Source of the DNA: Bacteroidaceae bacterium
GTDB lineage: Bacteria; Bacteroidota; Bacteroidia; Bacteroidales; Bacteroidaceae
Length of the DNA: 24,987 nucleotides
Direction: 5' to 3'
Assembly (NCBI GenBank): GCA_900769765.1
Contig: CAAGHW010000008.1
Coordinates: 1 to 24,987, forward strand
This document shows positions 1 through 7,003 of this stretch, piece after piece (the stretch's first letter is position 1; every line of letters starts with the position of its first letter). The position numbers were made by a program, and so were the translations under genes. The notes below the pieces were generated by a model. The model was given only the letters and a program-made list of their open reading frames with translations. It was not told the DNA's origin and ran no database searches.

Positions 1-231
1 AAATTGTGGACCTAAATCGGAATAGTGAAGAAATGCTTCTTTTTCGGAACCAACGTCAACAAAGCAGGCATTCAATCCCGGCATGATTTTCTTTACACGT
101 CCGTGATAGATGTTGCCTACTGAAAATGTGTCTGTCTGTTTTTCTCTTTGGAACTCAACCAATTGCTTCTCTTCTGTAATGGCAATGGAGATTTCCTGCG
201 AGTTAACATCTACAATCAGTTCGCTTGTCAC
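1..231 (-). CDS. rng: Ribonuclease G/E family protein, N-terminal part (cut by window edge)
   Basis: The first 77 residues are visible on the minus strand; the rest lies beyond base 1. The N-terminus reads V/MTSELIVDVNSQEISIAI, followed by SVGNIYHGRVKKIMPGLNACFVDVG and KEAFLHYSDLGPQF. This is the start of an RNase E/G protein, including the beginning of the S1 RNA-binding domain. Family members are single-strand endoribonucleases that process rRNA and start mRNA decay. I chose the GTG at 229-231 because the Bacteroidales family begins with (V/M)TSELVVDV and there is no better upstream ATG in frame. The gene lies downstream of the HU and COX24-like genes on the same strand, past a hairpin terminator, so it may have its own promoter or depend on read-through. 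I saw no clear TAnnTTTG box in its short leader. Confidence 0.93.
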   Translation of the reverse strand, partial: MTSELIVDVNSQEISIAITEEKQLVEFQREKQTDTFSVGNIYHGRVKKIMPGLNACFVDVGSEKEAFLHYSDLGPQF

Positions 232-255
232 AATTCTATATATTTTTGATTTAGC

Positions 256-279
256 AGGGCTCTTTTCGAGGCGAACCCT
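256..279 (-). promoter_or_regulatory. Possible hairpin in the RNase G leader
   Basis: On the minus strand AGGGTTC (273-279) can pair with GAGCCCT (256-262), including one G-U pair, around a 10-nt loop. It lies about 25 nt upstream of the RNase G start codon. It has no U-tract, so it does not look like a terminator. A structured 5' leader is compatible with autoregulation as known for E. coli rne, but that is inference only. Confidence 0.3.
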
Positions 280-290
280 TTTACCTTAAA

Positions 291-343
291 ACAAAAAACA
301 AACTTGAAGTCTTTTTAACTCTCCTTGCAAGTTTGTTTTTTGT
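291..343 (-). terminator. Bidirectional hairpin terminator between the COX24-like gene and RNase G
   Basis: A perfect 16-bp inverted repeat has its left arm at 291-306 and right arm at 328-343. The loop is 21 nt. T-rich sequence follows the stem on both strands. It sits 17 nt past the stop codon of the COX24-like gene, so it probably ends the HU transcript. Confidence 0.7.
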
Positions 344-359
344 GTTTTTACAGACGAGC

Positions 360-449
360 TTACTTGCTCTTATGTCTGTTCTTTCTCAATCTTTTTTTAC
401 GCTTGTGCGTAGACATTTTATGTCTTTTTTTCTTTTTTCCGCTAGGCAT
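360..449 (-). CDS. Small basic COX24/AURKAIP1 (DUF1713)-type protein, 29 aa, probably ribosome-associated
   Basis: This ORF of 29 codons encodes a peptide that is more than half Lys/Arg. It begins MPSGKKKKRHKMSTHKRKK and ends RLRKNRHKSK. The RHKMSTHKRKKRLRKNRHK pattern matches the short AURKAIP1/COX24 domain found in Bacteroidota, in mitochondrial mS38 and in actinobacterial bS22. Those proteins bind the small ribosomal subunit. It lies 28 nt downstream of the HU gene on the same strand and is followed by a strong hairpin, so it is probably the last gene of an HU transcript. It is easily missed because of its length. Identification rests on composition and motif; ribosomal association is inferred from the family. 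Confidence 0.75.
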   Translation of the reverse strand: MPSGKKKKRHKMSTHKRKKRLRKNRHKSK

Positions 450-477
450 GGTTAAAAAATTTATAAATTAATCACTA

Positions 478-753
478 TTATTTTTTTACTTCATTTACAA
501 ATGTCTTTGCCGGTTTGAATGCCGGAATATTGTGTGCCGGAATTGTGATGGTCTTCTCTTTGTGTATATCGCGTGCGGTCTTCTCTGCTCTGCGCTTTAT
601 GATGAAACTACCGAATCCGCGCAAATATACAGGCTCTTGCTCGGCCAATGATGTTTTTACAACGTCCATAAAAGACTCTACAGTTGTCAATACTACAGAT
701 TTTTCAATTCCCGTCTTCTTCGCAATCTCGTTTACAATCTCTGCTTTTGTCAT
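478..753 (-). CDS. HU/IHF-family DNA-binding protein
   Basis: A 91-residue protein of normal HU length. The order is the N-terminal helical dimerisation part (MTKAEIVNEIAKKTGIEKSV), the VYLRGFGSFIIKRRAEKTARDI signature around residues 43-64, the arm with IPAHNIPAFKPAKTF, and the C-terminal helix. HU proteins bend and compact DNA non-specifically. The reading frame is open further upstream (to 792), but the ATG at 751-753 gives the conserved MTKA(E/D)IVNEI start and the longer version would run close to the predicted promoter. A TAnnTTTG -7 box lies about 50 nt upstream. It probably shares its transcript with the small basic protein downstream. Confidence 0.96.
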   Translation of the reverse strand: MTKAEIVNEIAKKTGIEKSVVLTTVESFMDVVKTSLAEQEPVYLRGFGSFIIKRRAEKTARDIHKEKTITIPAHNIPAFKPAKTFVNEVKK

Positions 754-803
754 CTTTCTCTGTGAATTTATGTTGTTTTTGTGTAAAATCATTTTTCGGA
801 CTA

Positions 804-835
804 CAAATATATAGCTTTTTTTGCTATCTCCGAAA
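804..835 (-). promoter_or_regulatory. Bacteroides-type promoter for the HU gene
   Basis: On the minus strand TATATTTG at 804-811 matches the -7 consensus TAnnTTTG exactly. A weaker TTTCG (831-835) is a possible -33 element about 19 nt upstream. The start of HU translation is about 50 nt downstream. Confidence 0.6.
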
Positions 836-1020
836 TTTATAAACTTTTTTTTGGGAAAATCTCATTAAAAATGTAATTGCAGGTAATAAAACTTGTGGTT
901 ACCATCTCTTGATATGCTTTCAGTGTTGTGTTTAAGCTCTGTTTGCGGGCTTTTTTGACATTAATCATTTGTCGAGTGTATAATTCTTGGGAATACTGTC
1001 GATTTTTCCGACGTTTTATG

Positions 1021-1028
1021 TATTTTTG
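1021..1028 (+). promoter_or_regulatory. Promoter -7 box for ssb
   Basis: TATTTTTG matches TAnnTTTG and lies 26 nt before the ssb ATG. The T-rich stretch near 1003-1008 could serve as the -33 region. The 793-1054 interval between HU and ssb holds the two divergent promoters and no gene I can support. Confidence 0.55.
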
Positions 1029-1054
1029 CAAAAAATAATTTATTAGTAAATATT

Positions 1055-1438
1055 ATGTCTGTTAATAAAGTTATTCTAATAGGTAACGTGGGTAAAGAAC
1101 CCGACGTGCGCCATCTTGACAGAAATGTGGTCGTGACAAACATCGTGTTGGCAACAACAGAGCGTGGATATACTCTCCAGAACGGTACTCCTGTTCCGGA
1201 ACGTACCGAATGGCACAATGTGGTGCTGTGGGGTGGCTTGGCCGAAGTTGCCGAGAAGTATGTGCATAAAGGTGACCGCATCTATATAGAGGGTAAGATA
1301 AGAACCAATACATACGAGGATCAGAACGGAATCCGTCGTTACAGAACGGAAATTCTTGCAGAGTCTATGGAGATGCTCTCTTCAAAAGGTGCCGGAGCGC
1401 CTGTTGTCGATGCTGCACCTTCGAATACTCCATTCTAA
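1055..1438 (+). CDS. ssb: Single-stranded DNA-binding protein
   Basis: A 127-residue protein opening with MSVNKVILIGNVGKEPDVR, the classic start of the SSB OB-fold. The fold continues through the TEWHNVVLWGGLAEVAEKYVHKGDRIYIEGKIRT signature (about residues 51-84). SSB coats single-stranded DNA during replication, recombination and repair and recruits partners through its C-terminal tip. Here the tail is short (about 20 residues) and ends SNTPF: the terminal Pro-Phe is kept, but the acidic residues normally just before it are nearly absent, with one Asp about 10 residues from the end. The gene is first in a run with gldE, whose start follows within 28 nt, an arrangement seen in other Bacteroidales. 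Confidence 0.96.
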   Translation: MSVNKVILIGNVGKEPDVRHLDRNVVVTNIVLATTERGYTLQNGTPVPERTEWHNVVLWGGLAEVAEKYVHKGDRIYIEGKIRTNTYEDQNGIRRYRTEILAESMEMLSSKGAGAPVVDAAPSNTPF

Positions 1439-1465
1439 TCTTAATAACAGATAATTTTTTTCGAT

Positions 1466-2809
1466 TTGGATATAGGTATACCTGCTTTGGTGCAGACATT
1501 CTTGTTTTCCTTACCGACGGTGAGCGTGAATCCGCCGTCGGCAAGTGCAGTCGTAGCCCTGCTGTTGGCTATACTGCTGCTTATGTTTTCGGCTTTTGCT
1601 TCAGGTTCTGAAATAGCTTTCTTCTCATTGACGCGTGAGAATATCGATGAACTCGGTGAAAGCAATTCATCACGCGACAAACGTATATTGAAGCTTATTG
1701 GCGAACCCGACAGGTTGTTGGCTACAATTCTTATCGTGAACGATTTTGTGAATGTAGGAATTGTAATGCTGTTGAATTTCTTCTTCTTGAGCATCTTGGA
1801 TTTCGGTATGGATGCGGAATGGCTTGAGTTCTTGTTGTTGACGGTTGTCTTGACATTCCTGTTGCTGCTCTTTGGCGAGGTCATGCCAAAGATCTATTCA
1901 AAGAGCAATCCTATGAAGTTTGCCCGATTCTCTGCCAATGGCTTCTATCTGCTTTCGTGTCTGTTGTCGCCGTTTGCAAGGCTGCTTGTGCGTTCTACGG
2001 CATTTGCCCAACGTCTTGTGTCAAAGAAGAATCATCTCCTTTCGGTCGACGAACTTGAACAGGCTCTTGAAATGACCGACAATAAGGAAATCGGTGAACA
2101 GAAGAAGATGCTTGAGGGTATTATCCGATTTGGAGACGAAACGGTAAAGAATATCATGACTTCACGTCTTGATATGGTTATGCTTGATATACGGGCACCT
2201 TATTCCGAAGTTCTTAAATGTGCGGCGGAAAATGCCTATTCGCGTATCCCTGTCTATGGCAAGACGCAGGATGATATTCGTGGAATATTGTATATAAAGG
2301 ATTTGATTCCGCATCTTGATAGGGGAGAGACTTTCCGTTGGCAATCGCTCGTGCGTCAGCCGTTCTTTGTGCCTGAAACAAAGAAAATCGATGATCTGTT
2401 GTGCGATTTTCAGGCTGTAAAGGTGCATATGGCTCTTGTGGTGGATGAGTTTGGAGGTATATCGGGACTCATAACGCTTGAAGATATCATAGAGGAGATT
2501 GTCGGTGAGATAAATGATGAATTTGATGATGCCGATACCTCTTACGAGCAGATTGATGATAAGGTCTTTCTTTTTGATGGAAGAACGATGCTCTCTGATT
2601 TCTACAAGATCACATCGCTTGACAGCGATGATTTCGAGGCTGTTTCGGGTGAAGCCGATACGCTTGCCGGATTATTGCTTGAGGTAAAAGGCGAATTCCC
2701 TCTGCTGCATGAAAAGATAGAGTGCAACGGAGTGCTGTTCGAAGTGGTGCAGAAGGATAAGCATAGGATTGTGAAGATTAAGGCAACGTTGCCTGTTGCG
2801 GAAGAATGA
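1466..2809 (+). CDS. gldE: GldE / CorC-HlyC-type membrane protein (CNNM-CBS-CorC)
   Basis: 447 residues. The N-terminal DUF21/CNNM membrane domain (about 25-190) has hydrophobic segments near 28-46, 85-110 and 118-138 and the family motif GEVMPKIYSKSNP (137-149). A CBS pair follows (about 225-345; MTSRLDMVMLDI, YSRIPVYGKTQDDIRGILYIKDL, HMALVVDEFGGISGLITLEDIIEEIVGEI). A CorC_HlyC domain (about 362-440) ends it. Related proteins take part in Mg2+/Co2+ handling; in Flavobacterium GldE is linked to gliding, but it also occurs in non-motile Bacteroidales, so no gliding role is implied. The only standard start near the N-terminus is TTG at 1466, since an in-frame stop lies at 1445-1447 and the next ATG (codon 40) is inside a membrane helix. 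Probably co-transcribed with ssb. Confidence 0.92.
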   Translation: MDIGIPALVQTFLFSLPTVSVNPPSASAVVALLLAILLLMFSAFASGSEIAFFSLTRENIDELGESNSSRDKRILKLIGEPDRLLATILIVNDFVNVGIVMLLNFFFLSILDFGMDAEWLEFLLLTVVLTFLLLLFGEVMPKIYSKSNPMKFARFSANGFYLLSCLLSPFARLLVRSTAFAQRLVSKKNHLLSVDELEQALEMTDNKEIGEQKKMLEGIIRFGDETVKNIMTSRLDMVMLDIRAPYSEVLKCAAENAYSRIPVYGKTQDDIRGILYIKDLIPHLDRGETFRWQSLVRQPFFVPETKKIDDLLCDFQAVKVHMALVVDEFGGISGLITLEDIIEEIVGEINDEFDDADTSYEQIDDKVFLFDGRTMLSDFYKITSLDSDDFEAVSGEADTLAGLLLEVKGEFPLLHEKIECNGVLFEVVQKDKHRIVKIKATLPVAEE

Positions 2810-2849
2810 ATCGGTAAATAATGTTTAATTAAGTATATTTATAGCATTT

Positions 2850-2873
2850 GCCCGATATATAAATGGGCTTTTT
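2850..2873 (+). terminator. Weak rho-independent terminator after gldE
   Basis: GCCC (2850-2853) and GGGC (2865-2868) form a short stem with an 11-nt loop. A run of five T follows at 2869-2873. It sits 40 nt past the gldE stop. The stem is only 4 bp, so strength is doubtful. Confidence 0.4.
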
Positions 2874-2906
2874 GATGTTTGTTTCATATACCAAAAAATC
2901 AAGAGT

Positions 2907-3443
2907 ATGATTAATAACATTGTTCGTGGTCTGCTTGTGGCTGTTGTCGGTATTCTGCTTATATCTCTCAACGAGAGCGTGATGCCCTTCCTGGTACGTT
3001 TGCTGGGAGTTGTCTTCTTTTTGCCGGCTTTGATATCTTTGGTTAGTTTGTATGTAAAGCACAAAGGTGTGCAGCTGTTCCCGATGCTTATGATGAACGT
3101 CATAAATGTCGGTTCTGTTATTCTGGGAGTTCTGCTGATGCTGTTCCCCGTCGCTTTTCTGGAATTCTTTGTGATATTGCTGGCGGTCATGCTCTTGTGT
3201 ATCTCGTTGTTGCAGGCTTATGGTGCAATTTCGTTGTACAGGTTGCAGAAACATGGCTTGGGGCTGATTGTCACACCACTGCTGTTGTTTATAATGTCGA
3301 TTGTGCTGTTGTTCAATCCTTTTGATGCAATATCTACGGCAACTGTAATCGTCGGAATCTGTCTTGTAGTCTCAGGTGGCTCGGATATTGTTATTTCTGT
3401 CTTTACAAAGAGAAATGCTTCTACCGGTCTGCAGCAAATGTAA
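2907..3443 (+). CDS. DUF308 (HdeD-like) small integral membrane protein
   Basis: 178 residues, almost entirely hydrophobic, with five or six predicted transmembrane segments (about 5-24, 29-50, 62-84, 86-108, 120-137, 142-165). Recurring Val/Leu/Ile-Gly patterns such as VVGILLISLNESVMP, ILGVLLMLFPVAFLEFF and IMSIVLLFNPFDAIS are the repeat pattern of the DUF308/HdeD group. Each segment pair ends in a similar (L/F)xP turn. The function is unknown in this lineage; HdeD itself is an acid-stress protein of enteric bacteria. It stands alone after the weak terminator that follows gldE, and I see no clear promoter box in its leader. The C-terminus is a short polar tail. Confidence 0.75.
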   Translation: MINNIVRGLLVAVVGILLISLNESVMPFLVRLLGVVFFLPALISLVSLYVKHKGVQLFPMLMMNVINVGSVILGVLLMLFPVAFLEFFVILLAVMLLCISLLQAYGAISLYRLQKHGLGLIVTPLLLFIMSIVLLFNPFDAISTATVIVGICLVVSGGSDIVISVFTKRNASTGLQQM

Positions 3444-3453
3444 CAGGAGCGGT

Positions 3454-3471
3454 GACGTAGCGTCTTTTTTT
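3454..3471 (+). terminator. Possible terminator after the DUF308 gene
   Basis: GACG-TAG-CGTC (3454-3464) is followed by seven T (3465-3471), starting 10 nt after the stop codon. The stem is only 4 bp with a 3-nt loop. The position and long T-run support a terminator. Confidence 0.45.
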
Positions 3472-3509
3472 GATTGTAGTTGTTAAAAAAGTCCCGTTCA
3501 ATAGGTGAT

Positions 3510-3534
3510 TTTTCGTAAAAAAATGACAACTTTG
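3510..3534 (+). promoter_or_regulatory. Promoter for the LysE-type exporter gene, possibly giving a leaderless mRNA
   Basis: CAACTTTG at 3527-3534 is a near match to TAnnTTTG, and a T-rich TTTTTCG at 3508-3514 could be the -33 region. The ATG lies only 4 nt beyond the box, so a start site at the usual distance would fall on or beside the start codon. Confidence 0.45.
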
Positions 3535-3538
3535 CATT

Positions 3539-4231
3539 ATGAATGAAATAAACGATTTGTTTCAGCAGCTTGTGTCGCAAATAACTATCCTTGAGATTGT
3601 AATCAAGGGTATGATAATAGGAATTGTGGCATCTGCTCCAATGGGGCCGGTAGGCGTGCTCTGTATTCAGCGTACATTGAATAAAGGGCGTGCATATGGT
3701 CTTGTGACAGGAACGGGTGCGGCGTTGAGCGATATCCTATATGCTTTGCTTACAGGTTACGGACTTTCGTTCATATATGATATTATCAGTAATCAGGCAA
3801 CCCTGTTTTGGCTACAGATTGTCGGAGCGTCAATCATGTTTGTTTTCGGTTTGCATACATTCCGTACAAATCCGATGAAAAACACCCGAAATGTAAGCCG
3901 CAACAAGAGCAGTCTGCTTCAGAATGGGGTGACAGGTTTCTTTATTACTTTATCAAATCCTACGATAATATTCCTGTTCCTCGGTCTGTTCACTCCATTG
4001 AATTTTATGTTGCCTGAACAGCCTTTCTTTATGCAGTGTATCGGGTATCTGTCGATATTCAGCGGTGCGCTGTTGTGGTGGTTCTTTATCACGTATGCTG
4101 TAAGTAAGTTGAGAGTGCATTTTGATGTGCGTGGAATAAGGGTCATCAATCGTGTTATCGGTGCTGTGGTTATGGTAGGCTCTTTGATTGGAATAATTTT
4201 GATATCTACCGGTGTCTGGTCATTGCATTAA
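3539..4231 (+). CDS. LysE-family translocator (putative amino-acid exporter)
   Basis: 230 residues with about six hydrophobic segments (roughly 20-42, 53-80, 90-108, 128-150, 163-188, 202-226). The segment SAPMGPVGVLCIQRTLNKGRAYGLVTGTGAALSD (about 32-65) is the diagnostic LysE/RhtB signature, and GFFITLSNPTIIFLFLGLF (about 132-150) is the second conserved helix. Family members export amino acids such as lysine, arginine or threonine by secondary transport; the substrate here cannot be read from sequence. ATG at 3539 fits the expected short cytoplasmic or periplasmic N-terminus. The next gene starts 25 nt after the stop, suggesting one transcript. Confidence 0.88.
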   Translation: MNEINDLFQQLVSQITILEIVIKGMIIGIVASAPMGPVGVLCIQRTLNKGRAYGLVTGTGAALSDILYALLTGYGLSFIYDIISNQATLFWLQIVGASIMFVFGLHTFRTNPMKNTRNVSRNKSSLLQNGVTGFFITLSNPTIIFLFLGLFTPLNFMLPEQPFFMQCIGYLSIFSGALLWWFFITYAVSKLRVHFDVRGIRVINRVIGAVVMVGSLIGIILISTGVWSLH

Positions 4232-4256
4232 GGACTTTTTCTAAAATTTTATTACT

Positions 4257-4811
4257 TTGTTTATCTCAAGAGAACTTCGAAAGAAAAATATAGCGGAGTA
4301 TCTGCTGTATATGTGGCAAGTGGAAGACTTGTTGCGTGCCAATGAATTGTCTATGGAGAGAGTGCAGTCGGCACTCGTTGAACCGTATGCTCTTGATGCT
4401 TCGGCTTCATCGGAACTGTATCAGTGGTATGAGAATCTTATAGAGATGATGCGCTTGGAAGATGTAAAAGAGAAGGGGCATCTTCAAATAAACAAGAATG
4501 TCATAATCAATCTTACCGACCTGCATCTGCGTCTTCTCAAATCGCCTAAAGTGCCTTTCTATTCGGCTGCATATTATAAGGCATTGCCGTTTATCGTTGA
4601 ATTCCGCACAAAGAGCGACGGGCGTGACAAGACGGAATTGGAGAACTGTTTTGATGCGCTTTATATGATGTGGCTGATGAAGTTGCAGAAGAGAGAAATG
4701 AATGAAGAGACATTGAAGGCTACTGCGGAAATAAGCCGCTTCATATCAATGTTGTCGCTGTATTTTAAGGAAGAAGAGGAGGGACGCCTGGACCTTGAGA
4801 GTGAAGAATAG
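4257..4811 (+). CDS. DUF4924 family protein
   Basis: 184 residues, soluble and probably all-helical, without signal peptide or membrane segment. It carries conserved stretches I associate with the Bacteroidales DUF4924 family: FISRELRKKNIAEYLLYMWQVEDLLRAN (about 2-29), EKGHLQINKNVIINLTDLHLRLL (about 74-96) and LPFIVEFRTKS. No catalytic motif is apparent and no function is known to me. The start is TTG at 4257; an in-frame stop at 4242-4244 rules out an upstream ATG, and the conserved (M)FI(A/S)RELRK beginning agrees with it. It lies between an exporter gene and prfC in a same-strand run and its stop is 30 nt before prfC. An acidic tail (EEEEGRLDLESEE) closes the protein. Confidence 0.82.
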   Translation: MFISRELRKKNIAEYLLYMWQVEDLLRANELSMERVQSALVEPYALDASASSELYQWYENLIEMMRLEDVKEKGHLQINKNVIINLTDLHLRLLKSPKVPFYSAAYYKALPFIVEFRTKSDGRDKTELENCFDALYMMWLMKLQKREMNEETLKATAEISRFISMLSLYFKEEEEGRLDLESEE

Positions 4812-4841
4812 TGGATGTTATAATCGATAAAAATATTAAAA

Positions 4842-6419
4842 ATGAGTAATATACAAGACGAAATAGCTCGTAGAAGAACTTTTGCAATCATATCGCACCC
4901 TGATGCGGGAAAGACAACCCTTACCGAGAAACTCCTGCTTTTCGGTGGACAGATACAGGTTGCTGGTGCTGTGAAGTCCAACAAGATAAAGAAGACCGCG
5001 ACATCGGACTGGATGGAGATTGAAAAACAACGTGGAATTTCTGTCACAACATCTGTGATGGAGTTTGACTACGAAGGATATAAAATCAACATTCTTGACA
5101 CTCCGGGTCACCAGGATTTTGCCGAGGATACATTCCGTACTTTGACGGCTGTAGACAGTGTAATCATCGTTGTTGACAGTGCAAAGGGTGTGGAGACACA
5201 GACACGTAAACTTATGTCGGTGTGTCGTATGCGTAACACTCCTGTAATTGTCTATGTAAACAAGATGGACCGTGAAGGACGTGACCCGTTCGAGTTGCTC
5301 GATGAACTTGAAAGTGAATTGCAGATAGCTGTTCGTCCGTTAAGCTGGCCAATAGATCAGGGTGCAAGGTTCAAGGGTGTCTATAACATATATGAACAGA
5401 AACTCGACCTGTTCACACCGAACAAACAACGTGTGACCGAAAAGGTAGAGATTGATATCAACAGCGATGAACTTGACAGGAATATCGGCGATGATTTGGC
5501 ATTGAAGCTACGTTCCGATTTGGAATTGGTTGACGGAGTATATCCCGAATTCAATGTTCAGGATTATCTTGATGCCAAGGTCGCTCCTGTATTCTTCGGT
5601 TCGGCACTCAACAATTTCGGTGTTGAGGAACTGCTGAATTGTTTTGTAAAGATTGCTCCAAGTCCACGTCCTGTACAGGCTGTGGAACGAATGGTTTCTC
5701 CCGAGGATGCAAAGTTTACAGGTTTTATCTTCAAGATTACTGCCAATATTGACCCGAACCACCGTTCGTGTGTGGCTTTCTGCAAGATATGCTCAGGTAA
5801 ATTCGTGCGCAATACTCCTTATCGCCACATCCGTCTGGGCAAGGATTTCCGATTCTCTTCGCCTACACAGTTTATGGCGCAGCGTAAGAGTACAATTGAA
5901 GAGGCATATCCGGGTGATATAATCGGTTTACCCGATACCGGTAACTTCAAAATCGGTGATACCCTCACCGAAGGTGAGATGCTCCACTTTAAGGGCTTGC
6001 CGAGCTTTTCTCCGGAGATGTTCAAATATATCGAGAATGCCGACCCTATGAAGACGAAGCAGTTGGCAAAAGGTATCGACCAGCTTATGGGTGAAGGTGT
6101 TGCGCAGTTGTTCGTGAACCAGCATAATGGCCGCAAACTCATAGGAACTGTAGGTCAGCTGCAATTCGAGGTAATACAGTACCGTCTTGAGAACGAGTAC
6201 AATGCCAAGTGCCGTTGGGAACCTGTCAACCTGTATAAGGCTTGTTGGATAGAGAGTGACGACCCTGCGGAACTCGAGGCTTTCAAAAAGCGCAAATACC
6301 AGTATATGGCTAAGGATATTGAAGGCCGTGATGTCTTTCTGGCCGACAGCAACTATGTGTTGCAAATGGCGCAGAACGATTTCAAGTCTATCCGTTTCCA
6401 TTTTACAAGTGAATTCTAA
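4842..6419 (+). CDS. prfC: Peptide chain release factor 3 (RF3)
   Basis: 525 residues, the usual RF3 length. GTPase motifs are in order: P-loop SHPDAGKTTL (18-27), switch region RGISVTTSVMEFDY (64-77), DTPGHQDF (86-93) and NKMDREGRD (140-148). The later domains carry RF3-type sequence, for example FTGFIFKITANIDPNHR and GVAQLFVNQHNGRKLIGTVGQLQFEVIQYRLENEY. RF3 is a GTPase that removes RF1/RF2 from the ribosome after peptide release. The SDWME motif (55-59) and absence of elongation-factor-G domain IV separate it from EF-G. The ATG at 4842 follows an A/T-rich leader. Its stop lies 11 nt before the next start, so the two are probably translated from one mRNA. Confidence 0.97.
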   Translation: MSNIQDEIARRRTFAIISHPDAGKTTLTEKLLLFGGQIQVAGAVKSNKIKKTATSDWMEIEKQRGISVTTSVMEFDYEGYKINILDTPGHQDFAEDTFRTLTAVDSVIIVVDSAKGVETQTRKLMSVCRMRNTPVIVYVNKMDREGRDPFELLDELESELQIAVRPLSWPIDQGARFKGVYNIYEQKLDLFTPNKQRVTEKVEIDINSDELDRNIGDDLALKLRSDLELVDGVYPEFNVQDYLDAKVAPVFFGSALNNFGVEELLNCFVKIAPSPRPVQAVERMVSPEDAKFTGFIFKITANIDPNHRSCVAFCKICSGKFVRNTPYRHIRLGKDFRFSSPTQFMAQRKSTIEEAYPGDIIGLPDTGNFKIGDTLTEGEMLHFKGLPSFSPEMFKYIENADPMKTKQLAKGIDQLMGEGVAQLFVNQHNGRKLIGTVGQLQFEVIQYRLENEYNAKCRWEPVNLYKACWIESDDPAELEAFKKRKYQYMAKDIEGRDVFLADSNYVLQMAQNDFKSIRFHFTSEF

Positions 6420-6430
6420 AAGGTTATGTC

Positions 6431-7003
6431 ATGGGTACAATTGCAGATGAAGCTAAAAAGTGTGTCGATATAATGCGTAAGGGTGGGGTAATACTGTATC
6501 CTACCGACACCGTATGGGGAATAGGTTGTGATGCAACCAATCCTGAGGCCGTAAAACGTGTATATGAAATAAAGAAACGTCAGGACAGCAAGGCTCTTCT
6601 GCTACTCGTGGATAGCGCAGACCGTCTTGCACGTTATGTGGGTGATGTTCCTGCTGTGGCATGGGATCTGATAGAACTGACGACGAAACCGCTTACAATC
6701 ATATATGACGGTGCAAGGAATCTTGCGCCCAATCTCATTGCCGAAGATGGCAGCGTGGGAATAAGAGTCACTTCGGAACTCTTTTCAAAAGAACTATGCT
6801 ATCGTTTCCAGAAGGCAGTTGTTTCTACCTCGGCAAATGTGAGCGGTGAGCCGACACCGAATAATTTCAGCGAGATTGCTCCCGAGATAATCGATGCCGT
6901 CGATTATGTTGTCAACTACAAGCAGCAGGAACTCGGAAAAGCCAAATCGTCGAGTATAATCAAGCTTACAAAGAACGGAACAGTCACTATAATCAGGGAA
7001 TAA
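6431..7003 (+). CDS. Threonylcarbamoyl-AMP synthase (Sua5/YciO/YrdC family)
   Basis: 190 residues, a single YrdC-like domain without the C-terminal Sua5 extension. Seen in sequence: YPTDTVWGIGCDATN (23-37), the KKRQDSKALLLLV strand (48-60) that lines the nucleotide and threonine site, SVGIRV (108-113) and STSANVSGEPTPNN (132-145). The enzyme makes threonylcarbamoyl-AMP from threonine, bicarbonate and ATP, the first step of t6A modification at position 37 of ANN-decoding tRNAs. A YciO-like paralogue with another role is possible, but the well-kept motifs favour the t6A enzyme. The stop codon TAA overlaps the ATG of the following ClC gene by one base (TAATG), which indicates translational coupling. 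Confidence 0.9.
   Translation: MGTIADEAKKCVDIMRKGGVILYPTDTVWGIGCDATNPEAVKRVYEIKKRQDSKALLLLVDSADRLARYVGDVPAVAWDLIELTTKPLTIIYDGARNLAPNLIAEDGSVGIRVTSELFSKELCYRFQKAVVSTSANVSGEPTPNNFSEIAPEIIDAVDYVVNYKQQELGKAKSSSIIKLTKNGTVTIIRE

Noticed and set aside
837..1031. 64-codon basic frame on the minus strand between HU and ssb
   Set aside because: It overlaps the ssb promoter, has no family resemblance, and its Lys/Arg content follows from T/A-rich promoter DNA.
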